From: Pseudobacteroides sp035370245
GTDB taxonomy: Bacteria > Bacillota > Clostridia > Acetivibrionales > DSM-2933
Reading direction: 5' to 3'
Assembly: GCA_035370245.1 (NCBI GenBank)
Contig: DAOOVO010000001.1
Span: 1-64,000, forward strand
DNA length: 64,000 nt
Below, in pieces: positions 50,023 to 58,423 of this stretch (its first letter is position 1; every line of letters starts with the position of its first letter). The position numbers and the translations under genes are program-made. The notes under the pieces were generated by a model. It did not search any database and had not been told where the DNA came from. It was given only the letters and a program-made list of their open reading frames with translations.

Positions 50023-51054
50023 ATGAGAAAGAATCTATATAACGTTCTTAAAAATGAATACGATAAAAAACAACGGCTTGCATATGATAACCTTGTGGAA
50101 CGGCGTAATAAGCTTTATGAAAAAGCTCCCAGATTAATGGAGATAGAAGATGAAATCAACAAGTTAGGAATAAAGTATAACAAAATGATTCTTCTTTCCG
50201 AAAACTTATATAATCAGGCTGTCGATGAATTAAGCAGAAATATTGATTCTTTGAAGAAGGAACGGGAAGATATTCTTGTAAGCATGGGATATCCTGTGCA
50301 TTACTTAGAAGCAGTTTACGAATGCAGCCTTTGCAAGGATAAGGGTTATATAGAAGGTGCCCATGGTTTTGAAAGTTGTACCTGCTTTAAGCAGCGGTTT
50401 ATTGCCTTAAGTTTTGAAAAATCAAACCTTAAGCTCACAGAGAATGAGAATTTTGATAACTTTGACGAAACACTGTTTCCTGACGATGTTAACGAGGAAA
50501 AATATGGCATTAAAAAATCTCCAAGGGATCACATACTCGGTATTAAAGAAAAGTGCCTCAATTTTATAGAAAACTTTTCAGATCCCAATGAGAAAAACCT
50601 TTATTTCTGCGGCCCTACAGGTACAGGCAAAACATTCATGGCCAGCTGCATAGCATCAGAAATACTTAAAAGGGGAGGTACTGTTCTCTATCAGACAGCT
50701 CCAATTTTATTTGACACTATAAGCAGCTCCAGGCTAAAATCTTTCAAAGATGAAATTGACGAAGATTCAAAGTACAACAGTATATTTGACACCGATCTTC
50801 TTATAATTGACGATTTGGGTACCGAGTCCCAAACAACATCAAGATTTGCAGAATTTTTAAATATTCTCAATATCAGACATCTTAACAATCTTTCTAGGCC
50901 CTGCAAGATTATCATATCTACAAACATTGAAGCAAACAAGCTCTACGATTATTATAAAGAGAGGGTCGCTTCCAGAATAATAGGTGGGTTTTCATTTATA
51001 AAATTTGCCGGCGAAGACATCCGAAGCAAAACAAAATTCAAAAAAAGCATATAG
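50023..51054 (+). CDS. DnaC/DnaI-like helicase loader ATPase
   Basis: 343 aa after TTGGAGG. N-terminal coiled coil, a CxxC...CxC zinc-like site (YECSLCKDKGYIEGAHGFES and CTCF), Walker A FCGPTGTGKTFMA, Walker B LLIIDDLGTE, and the DnaA/DnaC-type end (RVASRIIGGF). It works with the DnaD-like protein encoded upstream. Confidence 0.92.
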   Translation: MRKNLYNVLKNEYDKKQRLAYDNLVERRNKLYEKAPRLMEIEDEINKLGIKYNKMILLSENLYNQAVDELSRNIDSLKKEREDILVSMGYPVHYLEAVYECSLCKDKGYIEGAHGFESCTCFKQRFIALSFEKSNLKLTENENFDNFDETLFPDDVNEEKYGIKKSPRDHILGIKEKCLNFIENFSDPNEKNLYFCGPTGTGKTFMASCIASEILKRGGTVLYQTAPILFDTISSSRLKSFKDEIDEDSKYNSIFDTDLLIIDDLGTESQTTSRFAEFLNILNIRHLNNLSRPCKIIISTNIEANKLYDYYKERVASRIIGGFSFIKFAGEDIRSKTKFKKSI

Positions 51055-51065
51055 AATGGGGCTAA

Positions 51066-52175
51066 TTAAAGCCCCAATATATTTATTATATTTCTTAAAA
51101 TCTCATTATCCACTCCTGCAAGAGAAACTGCCTGCAGCAAATAAATAAGTACAATAACCAGAACACCAGGTATAACCCACAACAAGCCTTTTACAGTATT
51201 TTCTTCTCGAGTTTCAAAACCACTATCCGCAGGAACAGCGGTATTTTTCATAAAGGCATAAAGTAACCCGGCAAAAGCCGCCAAGAAAAACAAAAACATT
51301 ATTCCAAATATACCCAGTGTTATAATAATCTGAATTTTTGGCATGGACAAAAGCATTGAAAGACTTTGATCAGCATCCGATCCTGTTGCCCCGGCAGCCT
51401 CCTTCATCATATCAAGGGATGCCAGTTTTCCCAACCCATATGTCAATAATACTACAAGAGAGTTGTTTGTAAAATGTGCTACCATTCCTGCATATATGGA
51501 ATCAGCCCTATATACAAGAAAGCCCATCAGTATGCCGAGAAGAAATGTTCCTAAAAATCTCTGGAAGTCATGGTGCATAAGTCCAAACAAGAAAGCGGTT
51601 ATTATAATAGCTTTTGTCTTGCCAAGCTTTTCATAACCCCTCATTATTACACCTCTAAAAAGCACCTCTTCACAAACAGCAGCAGACATTCCTATTACAA
51701 TAAAGCCTTTCATCAGCGTTACGACATCAGGTATTTGAATCTGAGACAGATTTGTACTTCCAAATATAAGCTTTATTATAATCATATTGACAAGATTGAG
51801 AATCCCCACAACCGGAATGGCAAAGCACGTTATACATACTATCAATATAACATTCAATATACTGATTCTGTTAAGTCTCAAAATCTTTTTTATATCATAT
51901 TTCTTATAAATCAAAAATACAATAGGCGGAACCATAACCAGCAGTATTTCTACCGAAATTGCCTTAAAATAATATCCTCCCAACGGCAGCCTTAAAAATA
52001 CATTACTAAGCAGCATAAATATAATAAGCACTACTGAGAATAGAATGCTGGCTTCCTTGACAGTAGGTTTTTTAAATAGCCTTCCGGCACTTTCTTCATT
52101 GGATAGACCTTCTACTTTTTGATTTTCAAATTTTTGATTTTCAAAATTGTTTTCATTCACAGAGAAATCCTCCAT
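51066..52175 (-). CDS. CPBP-family intramembrane metalloprotease
   Basis: 369 aa with about eight helices. CPBP motifs: EEVLFRG, FGLMHHDFQRF and HFTNNS. Members act as CAAX-type or self-immunity proteases. It is monocistronic, and the N-terminus has the duplicated peptide NQKFENQKVE. Confidence 0.9.
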   Translation of the reverse strand: MEDFSVNENNFENQKFENQKVEGLSNEESAGRLFKKPTVKEASILFSVVLIIFMLLSNVFLRLPLGGYYFKAISVEILLVMVPPIVFLIYKKYDIKKILRLNRISILNVILIVCITCFAIPVVGILNLVNMIIIKLIFGSTNLSQIQIPDVVTLMKGFIVIGMSAAVCEEVLFRGVIMRGYEKLGKTKAIIITAFLFGLMHHDFQRFLGTFLLGILMGFLVYRADSIYAGMVAHFTNNSLVVLLTYGLGKLASLDMMKEAAGATGSDADQSLSMLLSMPKIQIIITLGIFGIMFLFFLAAFAGLLYAFMKNTAVPADSGFETREENTVKGLLWVIPGVLVIVLIYLLQAVSLAGVDNEILRNIINILGL

Positions 52176-52269
52176 AATGTTTGATATAAATTATAATACA
52201 ACTATAACTATATTTATGCAATAATAAACCATTTATAGTTTCAACATAACTCAATGACTAAAATAAAAA

Positions 52270-52310
52270 AGTGACTTTACTGCAAAGTTTATTTTTACAG
52301 CAAAATCACT
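52270..52310 (-). terminator. terminator after ypeB
   Basis: AGTGATTTTGCTGT pairs with GCAGTAAAGTCACT and is followed by TTTTTTATTTT. A close relative of this hairpin recurs at 56652-56700. Confidence 0.75.
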
Positions 52311-52353
52311 CTTTTATCTCAACGAATCATTTTTATTTTCATAAACATGACAA

Positions 52354-53745
52354 TTAAAGCGTCAAAACACCTCTATCGGTATCAACTATCATAAGAATAT
52401 TCTCTTCTTTCCCTGTTTCAGCATTAATATATACTAAGAAATCATTATTTCCCAGCTTTCCTTTAAATTCATAAGTAAATAACTCTGTCTTAAAGTCTGT
52501 AGGAATTATGGCTAATCCTGAAGACAATACTTCCATTTTGCTGTTTATCATACTCCTTGCCTGCTGTTCGGTAATTTTAGGCTTGGGTATGTTTCTTTCT
52601 GTATGGGAATACAGATATCCTTTGCTTTCTACTCCTACAATTTCACCGTTATCAAGTGCCACCTTCAATTTTATGAGATCGGGATAAACAATAACATCGT
52701 TTTGGCTATACGCGTAGTTTATAGTAGCAATATTATCCTCTTTCAGGTAATATGTGTCTGTCATGCCGGAGTATCCAAGCTTTTCAAGATATTTCCTTCC
52801 TGCCGCTTTTGCTTCATCTATGCTGAGCTTGCTTTTCTCCGCAGTCCTGTTCATAAGCATCCAAAATACATGTCCGCCTTTTTGTGTTACATCTATAATG
52901 GCTGACTGCTCATCAGGTACACCATTAAATGTAACCGTAAAACCATATGTTTTTACCGAATCAGATTTATTTTTCCCCGTTTCCTTTATTTCTTTTATCC
53001 CCTTATACTTAAATATTTCCCTGACCTTTTCCTTTGCCTGCTCTACAGTCAGCATCTCTCCCGTAATACCCTTAGGCTGTGCTGTTGCAATATGATCTGA
53101 AAAAGGTCCATCATAAATAAGGGTTGGGTATGCCTGGAATGTTTTGTCTATATTTTCAAACTCCTTAGACGGAAGTGTTGCAGAAGTCTTTTTAAATACA
53201 CTTGTACCCTTCTTTGATACCTCTCCCCATTTCAACCTTCCGGAAGACAGATCCTCCTGCAAATTGCTAAGGCTTTCTCCTAACTTTACTGCATAGTCAT
53301 GAAGCTGTTCTATTGTTTTATATTGCTTTTCTGTTAAAGGCTTGCCCTGCATATTCTGATTATTTAAAGAATACGAAAAATCTCCCACCTGAGTGAGGAA
53401 TTTAGAGGTATTTGACAGCACCCCCGATGAAATAGGAAGCTGTCCCAAATTATACTGTGCCAGATTTGCCTGCTTCCAAGCTTCCTGTAAAGTCGAAGCC
53501 GTCTTTTGGGGTGATGATGTTATAAGGGATTTCACCAAAAGAACCTCAACATTCTTTACATACCCGGCCATATCAAAAAAAGCTCTGTTATACTGATTGT
53601 CAAGCTCTTGCCTTAAGTTACCCGAATGCTTATATTGGTACATTCCCCAAATACCCAATGCACCAATAATAACTATAACAATACTGTACATTTTTCTATC
53701 CGATAGTCTTTGTTTAAAATCTAACAGCTTGTCTCTAATACCCAA
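52354..53745 (-). CDS. ypeB: germination protein YpeB
   Basis: 463 aa from TTG 53745 (AGGAGGAG upstream). N-terminal helix (MYSIVIVIIGALGIWGMYQY) and helical bundle, then two PepSY-like domains (MLTVEQAKEKVREIFKYKG; EQQARSMINSKME). YpeB stabilises and localises the spore lytic enzyme SleB. sleB is normally adjacent but is not in the window. Confidence 0.92.
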   Translation of the reverse strand: MGIRDKLLDFKQRLSDRKMYSIVIVIIGALGIWGMYQYKHSGNLRQELDNQYNRAFFDMAGYVKNVEVLLVKSLITSSPQKTASTLQEAWKQANLAQYNLGQLPISSGVLSNTSKFLTQVGDFSYSLNNQNMQGKPLTEKQYKTIEQLHDYAVKLGESLSNLQEDLSSGRLKWGEVSKKGTSVFKKTSATLPSKEFENIDKTFQAYPTLIYDGPFSDHIATAQPKGITGEMLTVEQAKEKVREIFKYKGIKEIKETGKNKSDSVKTYGFTVTFNGVPDEQSAIIDVTQKGGHVFWMLMNRTAEKSKLSIDEAKAAGRKYLEKLGYSGMTDTYYLKEDNIATINYAYSQNDVIVYPDLIKLKVALDNGEIVGVESKGYLYSHTERNIPKPKITEQQARSMINSKMEVLSSGLAIIPTDFKTELFTYEFKGKLGNNDFLVYINAETGKEENILMIVDTDRGVLTL

Positions 53746-53972
53746 ATTAACTCCTCCTGTCAAAGTCAAAATTTATACCAACAATTTACAAACGTAAATT
53801 TCTAATTGATTTTTTTCTATATGTATTTTGAAACAAAACTCAATATTTTATGATATTTTTTTATTTTCAGAGAAAAATAAAGATAATACCATTGTTTGTA
53901 TTTCGGATAATATTAACAAAATTGGACATAATTAATTATAACTTTCAATTCCATAGCAAGGGGTTTGATTAA

Positions 53973-55193
53973 ATGAAAATACTTATACTTACAGTCTCTG
54001 CCGGAGCAGGACATATAAAAGCAGCTGAAGCCATAAGTGAACAAATAAAATTAAAATATCCTGACTCCAATATTATGATTGTGGATACATACAGATACAT
54101 AAGCCCTTTATTGGACAAAGTAATTGTCGGTGGATATATGAGTATTCTTAGACATACGCCCGGTATATACGGCAAATATTATTCATTATCCGAACCGGTA
54201 GGAAGCAGGTACAATTTCGGGAGCATAATGAATAGATTTTTAGCAATCAAACTAATGGATCTGATAAATGAATTCGATCCATCCGTTATCGCTTGCACTA
54301 ATTTTATTCCCCTGCAAATACTTGCGATGCTTCATAGAAAGAACAAACTGAAAACTCCCACAATATCCGTTATAACCGATTACACCACCCATTCCTATTG
54401 GATACATGATTATGTATCGGCATACGTTGTTGCTAATGATTTTATAAAAGCCGAACTTGTGAGAAAAGGAATTCCCGGTGATATTATACATCCTTTGGGT
54501 ATACCCGTCACAATGGACTTTTCCATAAGCAATGACAGGAATAAGCTTCTGTGCGAATATGGCCTTGAAAACAAGCCTACAATACTTATAATGGGTGGTA
54601 GCCTTGGGTTTGGCCATATGAAAGAAGCATTTCTGTCACTGTTAAAATTGGAAAGAGACATCCAGATTGTAGTTATCACAGGTACAAATAAAAAGCTTCG
54701 CCAATATCTTGAAAAATGTTCAAAATTATCTAAAAAGTGCATTAAGATTATCGGTTATACCGATAAGGTTTGCGATTTTATGGATATGTGTGATTTATTG
54801 ATAACAAAGCCGGGTGGAATGACTATTTCTGAGGCATTAATCAAAAATATACCACTTGTGCTTATTTCTCCAATTCCAGGTCAGGAAGAAAGAAATGCAC
54901 AATTTCTTACCAATATAGGTGTTGCTGCAAGAGTATTGAAAAAATGCGACTTAAATAGCGTCATTAACCATGTAATAGATAACCCCTTAAGAATATGCCA
55001 TATGAAAGAAATGGCTAAATATTTGTCCAAGCCAGATGCAACAGAAAAAGTAGCTAATTTAATTGCAGATATGTCCTTGGCAGTCAAGGAAAGCCATTGT
55101 AATGTGCAGCTTAATGTTTCTCAAAACATTATAACTAAAAGCAACAATACTCTTAATATGTCAGGCCCGGATAAGCAGCAATGGTCTTACTGA
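53973..55193 (+). CDS. GT28-type glycosyltransferase (MGDG synthase/UgtP-like)
   Basis: 406 aa. N-terminal ILTVSAGAGHIKAAEAI (acceptor-side loop of diacylglycerol glucosyltransferases) and C-terminal donor domain with ILIMGGSLGFGHM, TKPGGMTISEAL and IPGQEERNA. It probably adds sugar from UDP-sugar to diacylglycerol at the membrane. It is about 25 residues longer than the core at the C-terminus. Confidence 0.9.
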   Translation: MKILILTVSAGAGHIKAAEAISEQIKLKYPDSNIMIVDTYRYISPLLDKVIVGGYMSILRHTPGIYGKYYSLSEPVGSRYNFGSIMNRFLAIKLMDLINEFDPSVIACTNFIPLQILAMLHRKNKLKTPTISVITDYTTHSYWIHDYVSAYVVANDFIKAELVRKGIPGDIIHPLGIPVTMDFSISNDRNKLLCEYGLENKPTILIMGGSLGFGHMKEAFLSLLKLERDIQIVVITGTNKKLRQYLEKCSKLSKKCIKIIGYTDKVCDFMDMCDLLITKPGGMTISEALIKNIPLVLISPIPGQEERNAQFLTNIGVAARVLKKCDLNSVINHVIDNPLRICHMKEMAKYLSKPDATEKVANLIADMSLAVKESHCNVQLNVSQNIITKSNNTLNMSGPDKQQWSY

Positions 55194-55238
55194 TGCCATA
55201 CTGTCTCATTTAATCTTCTCTTATTGAAATAGCCTTCC

Positions 55239-55442
55239 CTATTTTATATGTTTCACCCTTCTCTTTTTTATAAAAACAACTGTGATTGTTACAAGGACAG
55301 CATAAATAATAACAACAACAGCTAATGTTGCCAGTCTCTCACTCGTAGAACCGTCAGCAAGCAAAACCGGTCCAAGACCGAAAAATGTCACAAGCAAAAA
55401 TGCAACCAGCATTATTATGCCAAATAATATATTCATGGCCAT
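55239..55442 (-). CDS. 67-aa two-helix membrane protein
   Basis: ATG 55442 after AGGAGGAATG. Helix 1 ILFGIIMLVAFLLVTFFGLG, loop LADGSTSERL, helix 2 LAVVVIIYAVLVTITVVFI, basic end KKRRVKHIK. A short conserved membrane protein type of firmicutes; function unknown. Confidence 0.7.
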   Translation of the reverse strand: MAMNILFGIIMLVAFLLVTFFGLGPVLLADGSTSERLATLAVVVIIYAVLVTITVVFIKKRRVKHIK

Positions 55443-55558
55443 ATTTCATTCCTCCTAATATATAGATACCAAACTAAGTTTCATTAAGATTCCATATATC
55501 TTATTACTAATGATTTTACCACAATTTCATATTAAAATTCAAAAATTTTTAACATATA

Positions 55559-55605
55559 TTGACTTACAACTTCTTTAGTGATATACCACATTATATAACT
55601 AATGT
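55559..55605 (+). promoter_or_regulatory. promoter and operator of a decayed GntR/ABC operon
   Basis: TTGACT (55559-55564), 17 bases, TATACC (55582-55587). The perfect inverted repeat ACATTA-TATAAC-TAATGT (55588-55605) is a likely binding site of the GntR regulator whose gene is now a relic. Confidence 0.55.
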
Positions 55606-55622
55606 AGTATGGCGGTGATTCT

Positions 55623-55723
55623 ATGAAAATTAACCAAGATAGCATTAAGCCAATATACATACAGATTGCTGAAGGTATTGAGAAGAGTTGAAGAACATGA
55701 TAGACAGTTTTGAAGGAAGGGAA
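55623..55723 (+). pseudogene. GntR-family regulator relic (internal deletion)
   Basis: MKINQDSIKPIYIQIAEGIE is the standard N-terminus of YtrA-type GntR regulators, but a stop follows after two more codons. In another frame the last residues RVEEHDRQF with a stop (to about 55710) look like the original C-terminus. Nearly the whole gene between is deleted. Confidence 0.65.
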
Positions 55724-55727
55724 TAAC

Positions 55728-55823
55728 TTGGACAAAATTATAGTGTGTAATCAATTGACAAAGGTGTATAAAGACAAGAAGGCACTTGACTCAATAGATT
55801 TAAACATTGGTAAAATAAATTAA
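55728..55823 (+). pseudogene. ABC transporter ATPase relic
   Basis: TTG start after GGAAGGG, then IIVCNQLTKVYKDKKALDSI followed by DLNIGKIN and a stop. This is the first 30 residues of a BcrA/YtrB-type ATPase, cut off before the Walker A motif. It follows the GntR relic as in intact ytr-like operons. Confidence 0.7.
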
Positions 55824-55973
55824 TATAAATACCGCCCACTTTTCAACATTACTATTGAAGATATTGAAAAACCATAATCTATAGACAATACAACTTCTGC
55901 TAATTGCTTTCAAATAATCGTGAACACAATTAGTAGAAGCTGTATTCTTACTTCATAAAAAAATCACTTAAGT

Positions 55974-56609
55974 TTATTTTATTCTGGATATAATTAATTG
56001 TATGGGATTAGCATCCACATTTACGGTTAATCTCTTATATCTTGTCTTTATTGAAGGCTTGTTACTTTCAAGGATCTCTAGTATTAAAGCCAAAAATTCC
56101 TTGACATTTTTTGTTATAACATATTTCCTGTTTTCATCGCTGCCGTAATTAATAATTTGTCCAATAGTTCCATTTTCATCAGGATCCAAATCAATGCCTA
56201 TATAGTTTCCGTTCAGGTCATGGGCTAGAGGTATCCATTTTCTATTGGCATACACTTTCTTTATGGCTTTCTCCGGAACAGATTCCGCAACTTTTTCGCA
56301 TTCCTTCATCAGCTCCTTGTCCTTTAATACATATAACCAGTCACACCAATTCATAAACATTTCGCCAAGAGAGAGAAACTTCAATCCAAGTATACTGCCT
56401 TCAAGATTTTCATTGTCTCCGTTGTTACACTGGTACAGTTCCTTTAATTGGGCCGGTAACTCAAAACCCATCTTTTCTTCTATCTCATTTACTTCTTCCA
56501 TCTTAACCGCTGGATTCAAATATGCTTTAAAGCCCGGCTTCTCTTTTTCGTATACCGCTGTCACACGGTTCCAAAGTTCTTCTATACTAAGTTGTTCAAT
56601 ATCATTCAT
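55974..56609 (-). CDS. SMI1/KNR4 (SUKH) family protein
   Basis: 211 aa. The SUKH core: VNEIEEKMGFELPAQLKELY, NGDNENLEGSILGLKFLSLG and WIPLAHDLNGNYIGIDLDPD. Many members are immunity proteins against polymorphic toxins, but no toxin gene is adjacent, so this may be an orphan or a housekeeping relative. An additional tail follows residue 190. Confidence 0.85.
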   Translation of the reverse strand: MNDIEQLSIEELWNRVTAVYEKEKPGFKAYLNPAVKMEEVNEIEEKMGFELPAQLKELYQCNNGDNENLEGSILGLKFLSLGEMFMNWCDWLYVLKDKELMKECEKVAESVPEKAIKKVYANRKWIPLAHDLNGNYIGIDLDPDENGTIGQIINYGSDENRKYVITKNVKEFLALILEILESNKPSIKTRYKRLTVNVDANPIQLIISRIK

Positions 56610-56651
56610 CTATTTACGCCTCTTTCAGAAGTATTTGCTATACAATAAAAA

Positions 56652-56700
56652 ATGATTTCTCTGCAAATGTTTATATGATTTATTGTGCAGTAAAATCACT
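56652..56700 (-). terminator. hairpin related to the ypeB terminator, upstream of the SUKH and downstream of no gene
   Basis: AGTGATTTTACTGCAC faces GCAGAGAAATCA and is followed on the minus strand by TTTTTTATTG. It lies between the PilZ gene (whose stop is at 56756) and the SUKH gene start, so it probably ends the PilZ transcript. Confidence 0.6.
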
Positions 56701-56755
56701 ATTATTATATATGATATATTATATAATTCCTATTAAAAAGTTTGTTTTTTTAATT

Positions 56756-57343
56756 TTATGAATCCTCCGATAAGCTTTTAATATAATCTTTAATAAAATT
56801 CAATGTTTCAAATCTCTCATATTCTATTCTTAATCCATATTCAAAATAATCCTCATGAGAAATTTTCCTCAAAATGACGGCTTTCAAAAATATAACTTTC
56901 TGCAACATATATAAATCAATCTCAAGTATATCATTAACAGAAAATGATTCTTTAGAGTATATTTTAAGACCAAATATGCTTATATCTTTTATAGTGGCCA
57001 GGTGCTTCTTATCTTTACCCCTCTTTCTAATGTCAGCATATAAAGAAACCGGCTTCCTTTCATGAAGTCTCAACTCGGAACCGGGTTCTATGGTATCGAT
57101 TTGAAACTTCAGAATATTTCTCCTAGAATCTATAGATATAACATTACAACCAATTTTTATTATATTATCTTGTTCTTTTATCGTAATTACCGCCGGATCA
57201 CCTTCACGAAAATTAAGAACTGGAAACTGCCTTGTCAGACGAAGAGTAATTGAAGAATCACTTGAATCAATAATATCACATCTAAAGGGTTTGACTGCCG
57301 AGTAGTGACTAACCAATACAACTTTGTCAACCTTTAATTCCAT
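56756..57343 (-). CDS. PilZ-domain c-di-GMP effector (YcgR-like)
   Basis: 195 aa. An N-terminal YcgR-type domain (about 5-85) and PilZ domain (about 90-190) with the c-di-GMP motif RLHER (RxxxR) and DISIFGLKI (DxSxxG). Likely lowers motility or changes the surface when c-di-GMP is high. The start is just inside a region with a weak RBS (GAGGTGATAATATGG). Confidence 0.85.
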   Translation of the reverse strand: MELKVDKVVLVSHYSAVKPFRCDIIDSSDSSITLRLTRQFPVLNFREGDPAVITIKEQDNIIKIGCNVISIDSRRNILKFQIDTIEPGSELRLHERKPVSLYADIRKRGKDKKHLATIKDISIFGLKIYSKESFSVNDILEIDLYMLQKVIFLKAVILRKISHEDYFEYGLRIEYERFETLNFIKDYIKSLSEDS

Positions 57344-57475
57344 ATTATCACCTCATAATGATAATGGCTTATATGACTTCTAAGTATTCTATATATAGAT
57401 ATTCTGTATATTATAAATATTCTATAAAATTCATCAAAATCCTTTTTATTAGGGGTATTATTCTTTTTACAGCAT

Positions 57476-58408
57476 TTAGAAAATTCGCCTTACACCGACA
57501 ATCCTCTGTTTATAATATTCTTCATTAATCTCATAAACATCTACTGAATAATTTAATTTACTGGCAATTATGAACTCGTTTTTATTAACGAAAATACCCA
57601 CCGAAGCAATGTCTTTTCTCTGTTCATCCGAACTGAAAAAAACAAGATCTCCTGCTATCGGACTTTCTTTTGACATGTCAATTTCCTTGCCCATCTTATA
57701 TTGCATATCCAAAGTTCTTGGAAGTCTAACCCCGTTAATCCTGCTACAAATATACGTTAAGCCCGAACTATCAATCCCCCAGGCACTAATACCCCCTTGA
57801 AGAAAAACAGTTCCCTTAAACTTTAATGCAGTAGCCACAAATGACTCGGCAGATGTTTTTGCAACCTTTTTTCCAGGTTCAATATGTATTGTACCGTTTT
57901 CACTGATCCATCCAGTTTTTTCGTCCGGTAATGCCACCTCATACCAACCCTGAACACTTTTAATTACAGAAAACTCGGTCCCCATCACTACATCCCTTAT
58001 AAGCGAACCATTTACCATTTGAGACAGAACACTGGACTTCTTTACAGTGACAATTATTTTTGATTCCGAATTATCCTGATCTAGTGATGACGTGTCTTTA
58101 GTAATATACCTTGTTTTTATCCAGCCCGTTAAACCGTCTGCAGTTTCTACCTTTGACCACGATTCCTTAGACTCAATTATATTGACAGGCTGATTGTACA
58201 AAACCTGTGTAATCTTTTCAGATTGTACGGTAGCATCCTTGAATAGTTCTACCGCAGTATCCGTTATAACACCTATATTGTTCCATGATGCTGATACTGA
58301 AAATGCACCTGAAAGACCGGCACCTGCATCATCAGTATTTTCATTGTTGCTGCATCCGCTAAAAAATATTAGTGTCATTAATAATGTCAATATTACTTTC
58401 TTACCCAT
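57476..58408 (-). CDS. SH3-NlpC/P60-like lipoprotein, active site lost
   Basis: 310 aa. Lipobox FFSGC (Cys19), two bacterial SH3 domains (about 48-103 and 118-175), then an NlpC/P60 fold (about 185-310). The catalytic Cys is replaced by Ser214 (WGIDSSGLTY for the usual DCSG) and the catalytic His position of HVGI is Ser269 (IASVGIF). It should bind wall peptides without cutting. Same strand as the SbcCD-like pair, 15 bases downstream. Confidence 0.8.
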   Translation of the reverse strand: MGKKVILTLLMTLIFFSGCSNNENTDDAGAGLSGAFSVSASWNNIGVITDTAVELFKDATVQSEKITQVLYNQPVNIIESKESWSKVETADGLTGWIKTRYITKDTSSLDQDNSESKIIVTVKKSSVLSQMVNGSLIRDVVMGTEFSVIKSVQGWYEVALPDEKTGWISENGTIHIEPGKKVAKTSAESFVATALKFKGTVFLQGGISAWGIDSSGLTYICSRINGVRLPRTLDMQYKMGKEIDMSKESPIAGDLVFFSSDEQRKDIASVGIFVNKNEFIIASKLNYSVDVYEINEEYYKQRIVGVRRIF

Positions 58409-58423
58409 TGTTACCCCGCCATA

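Noticed and set aside
53969..54175. Minus-strand frame over the start of the glycosyltransferase gene
   Set aside because: Shadow of a clear GT28-type gene on the plus strand, no RBS.
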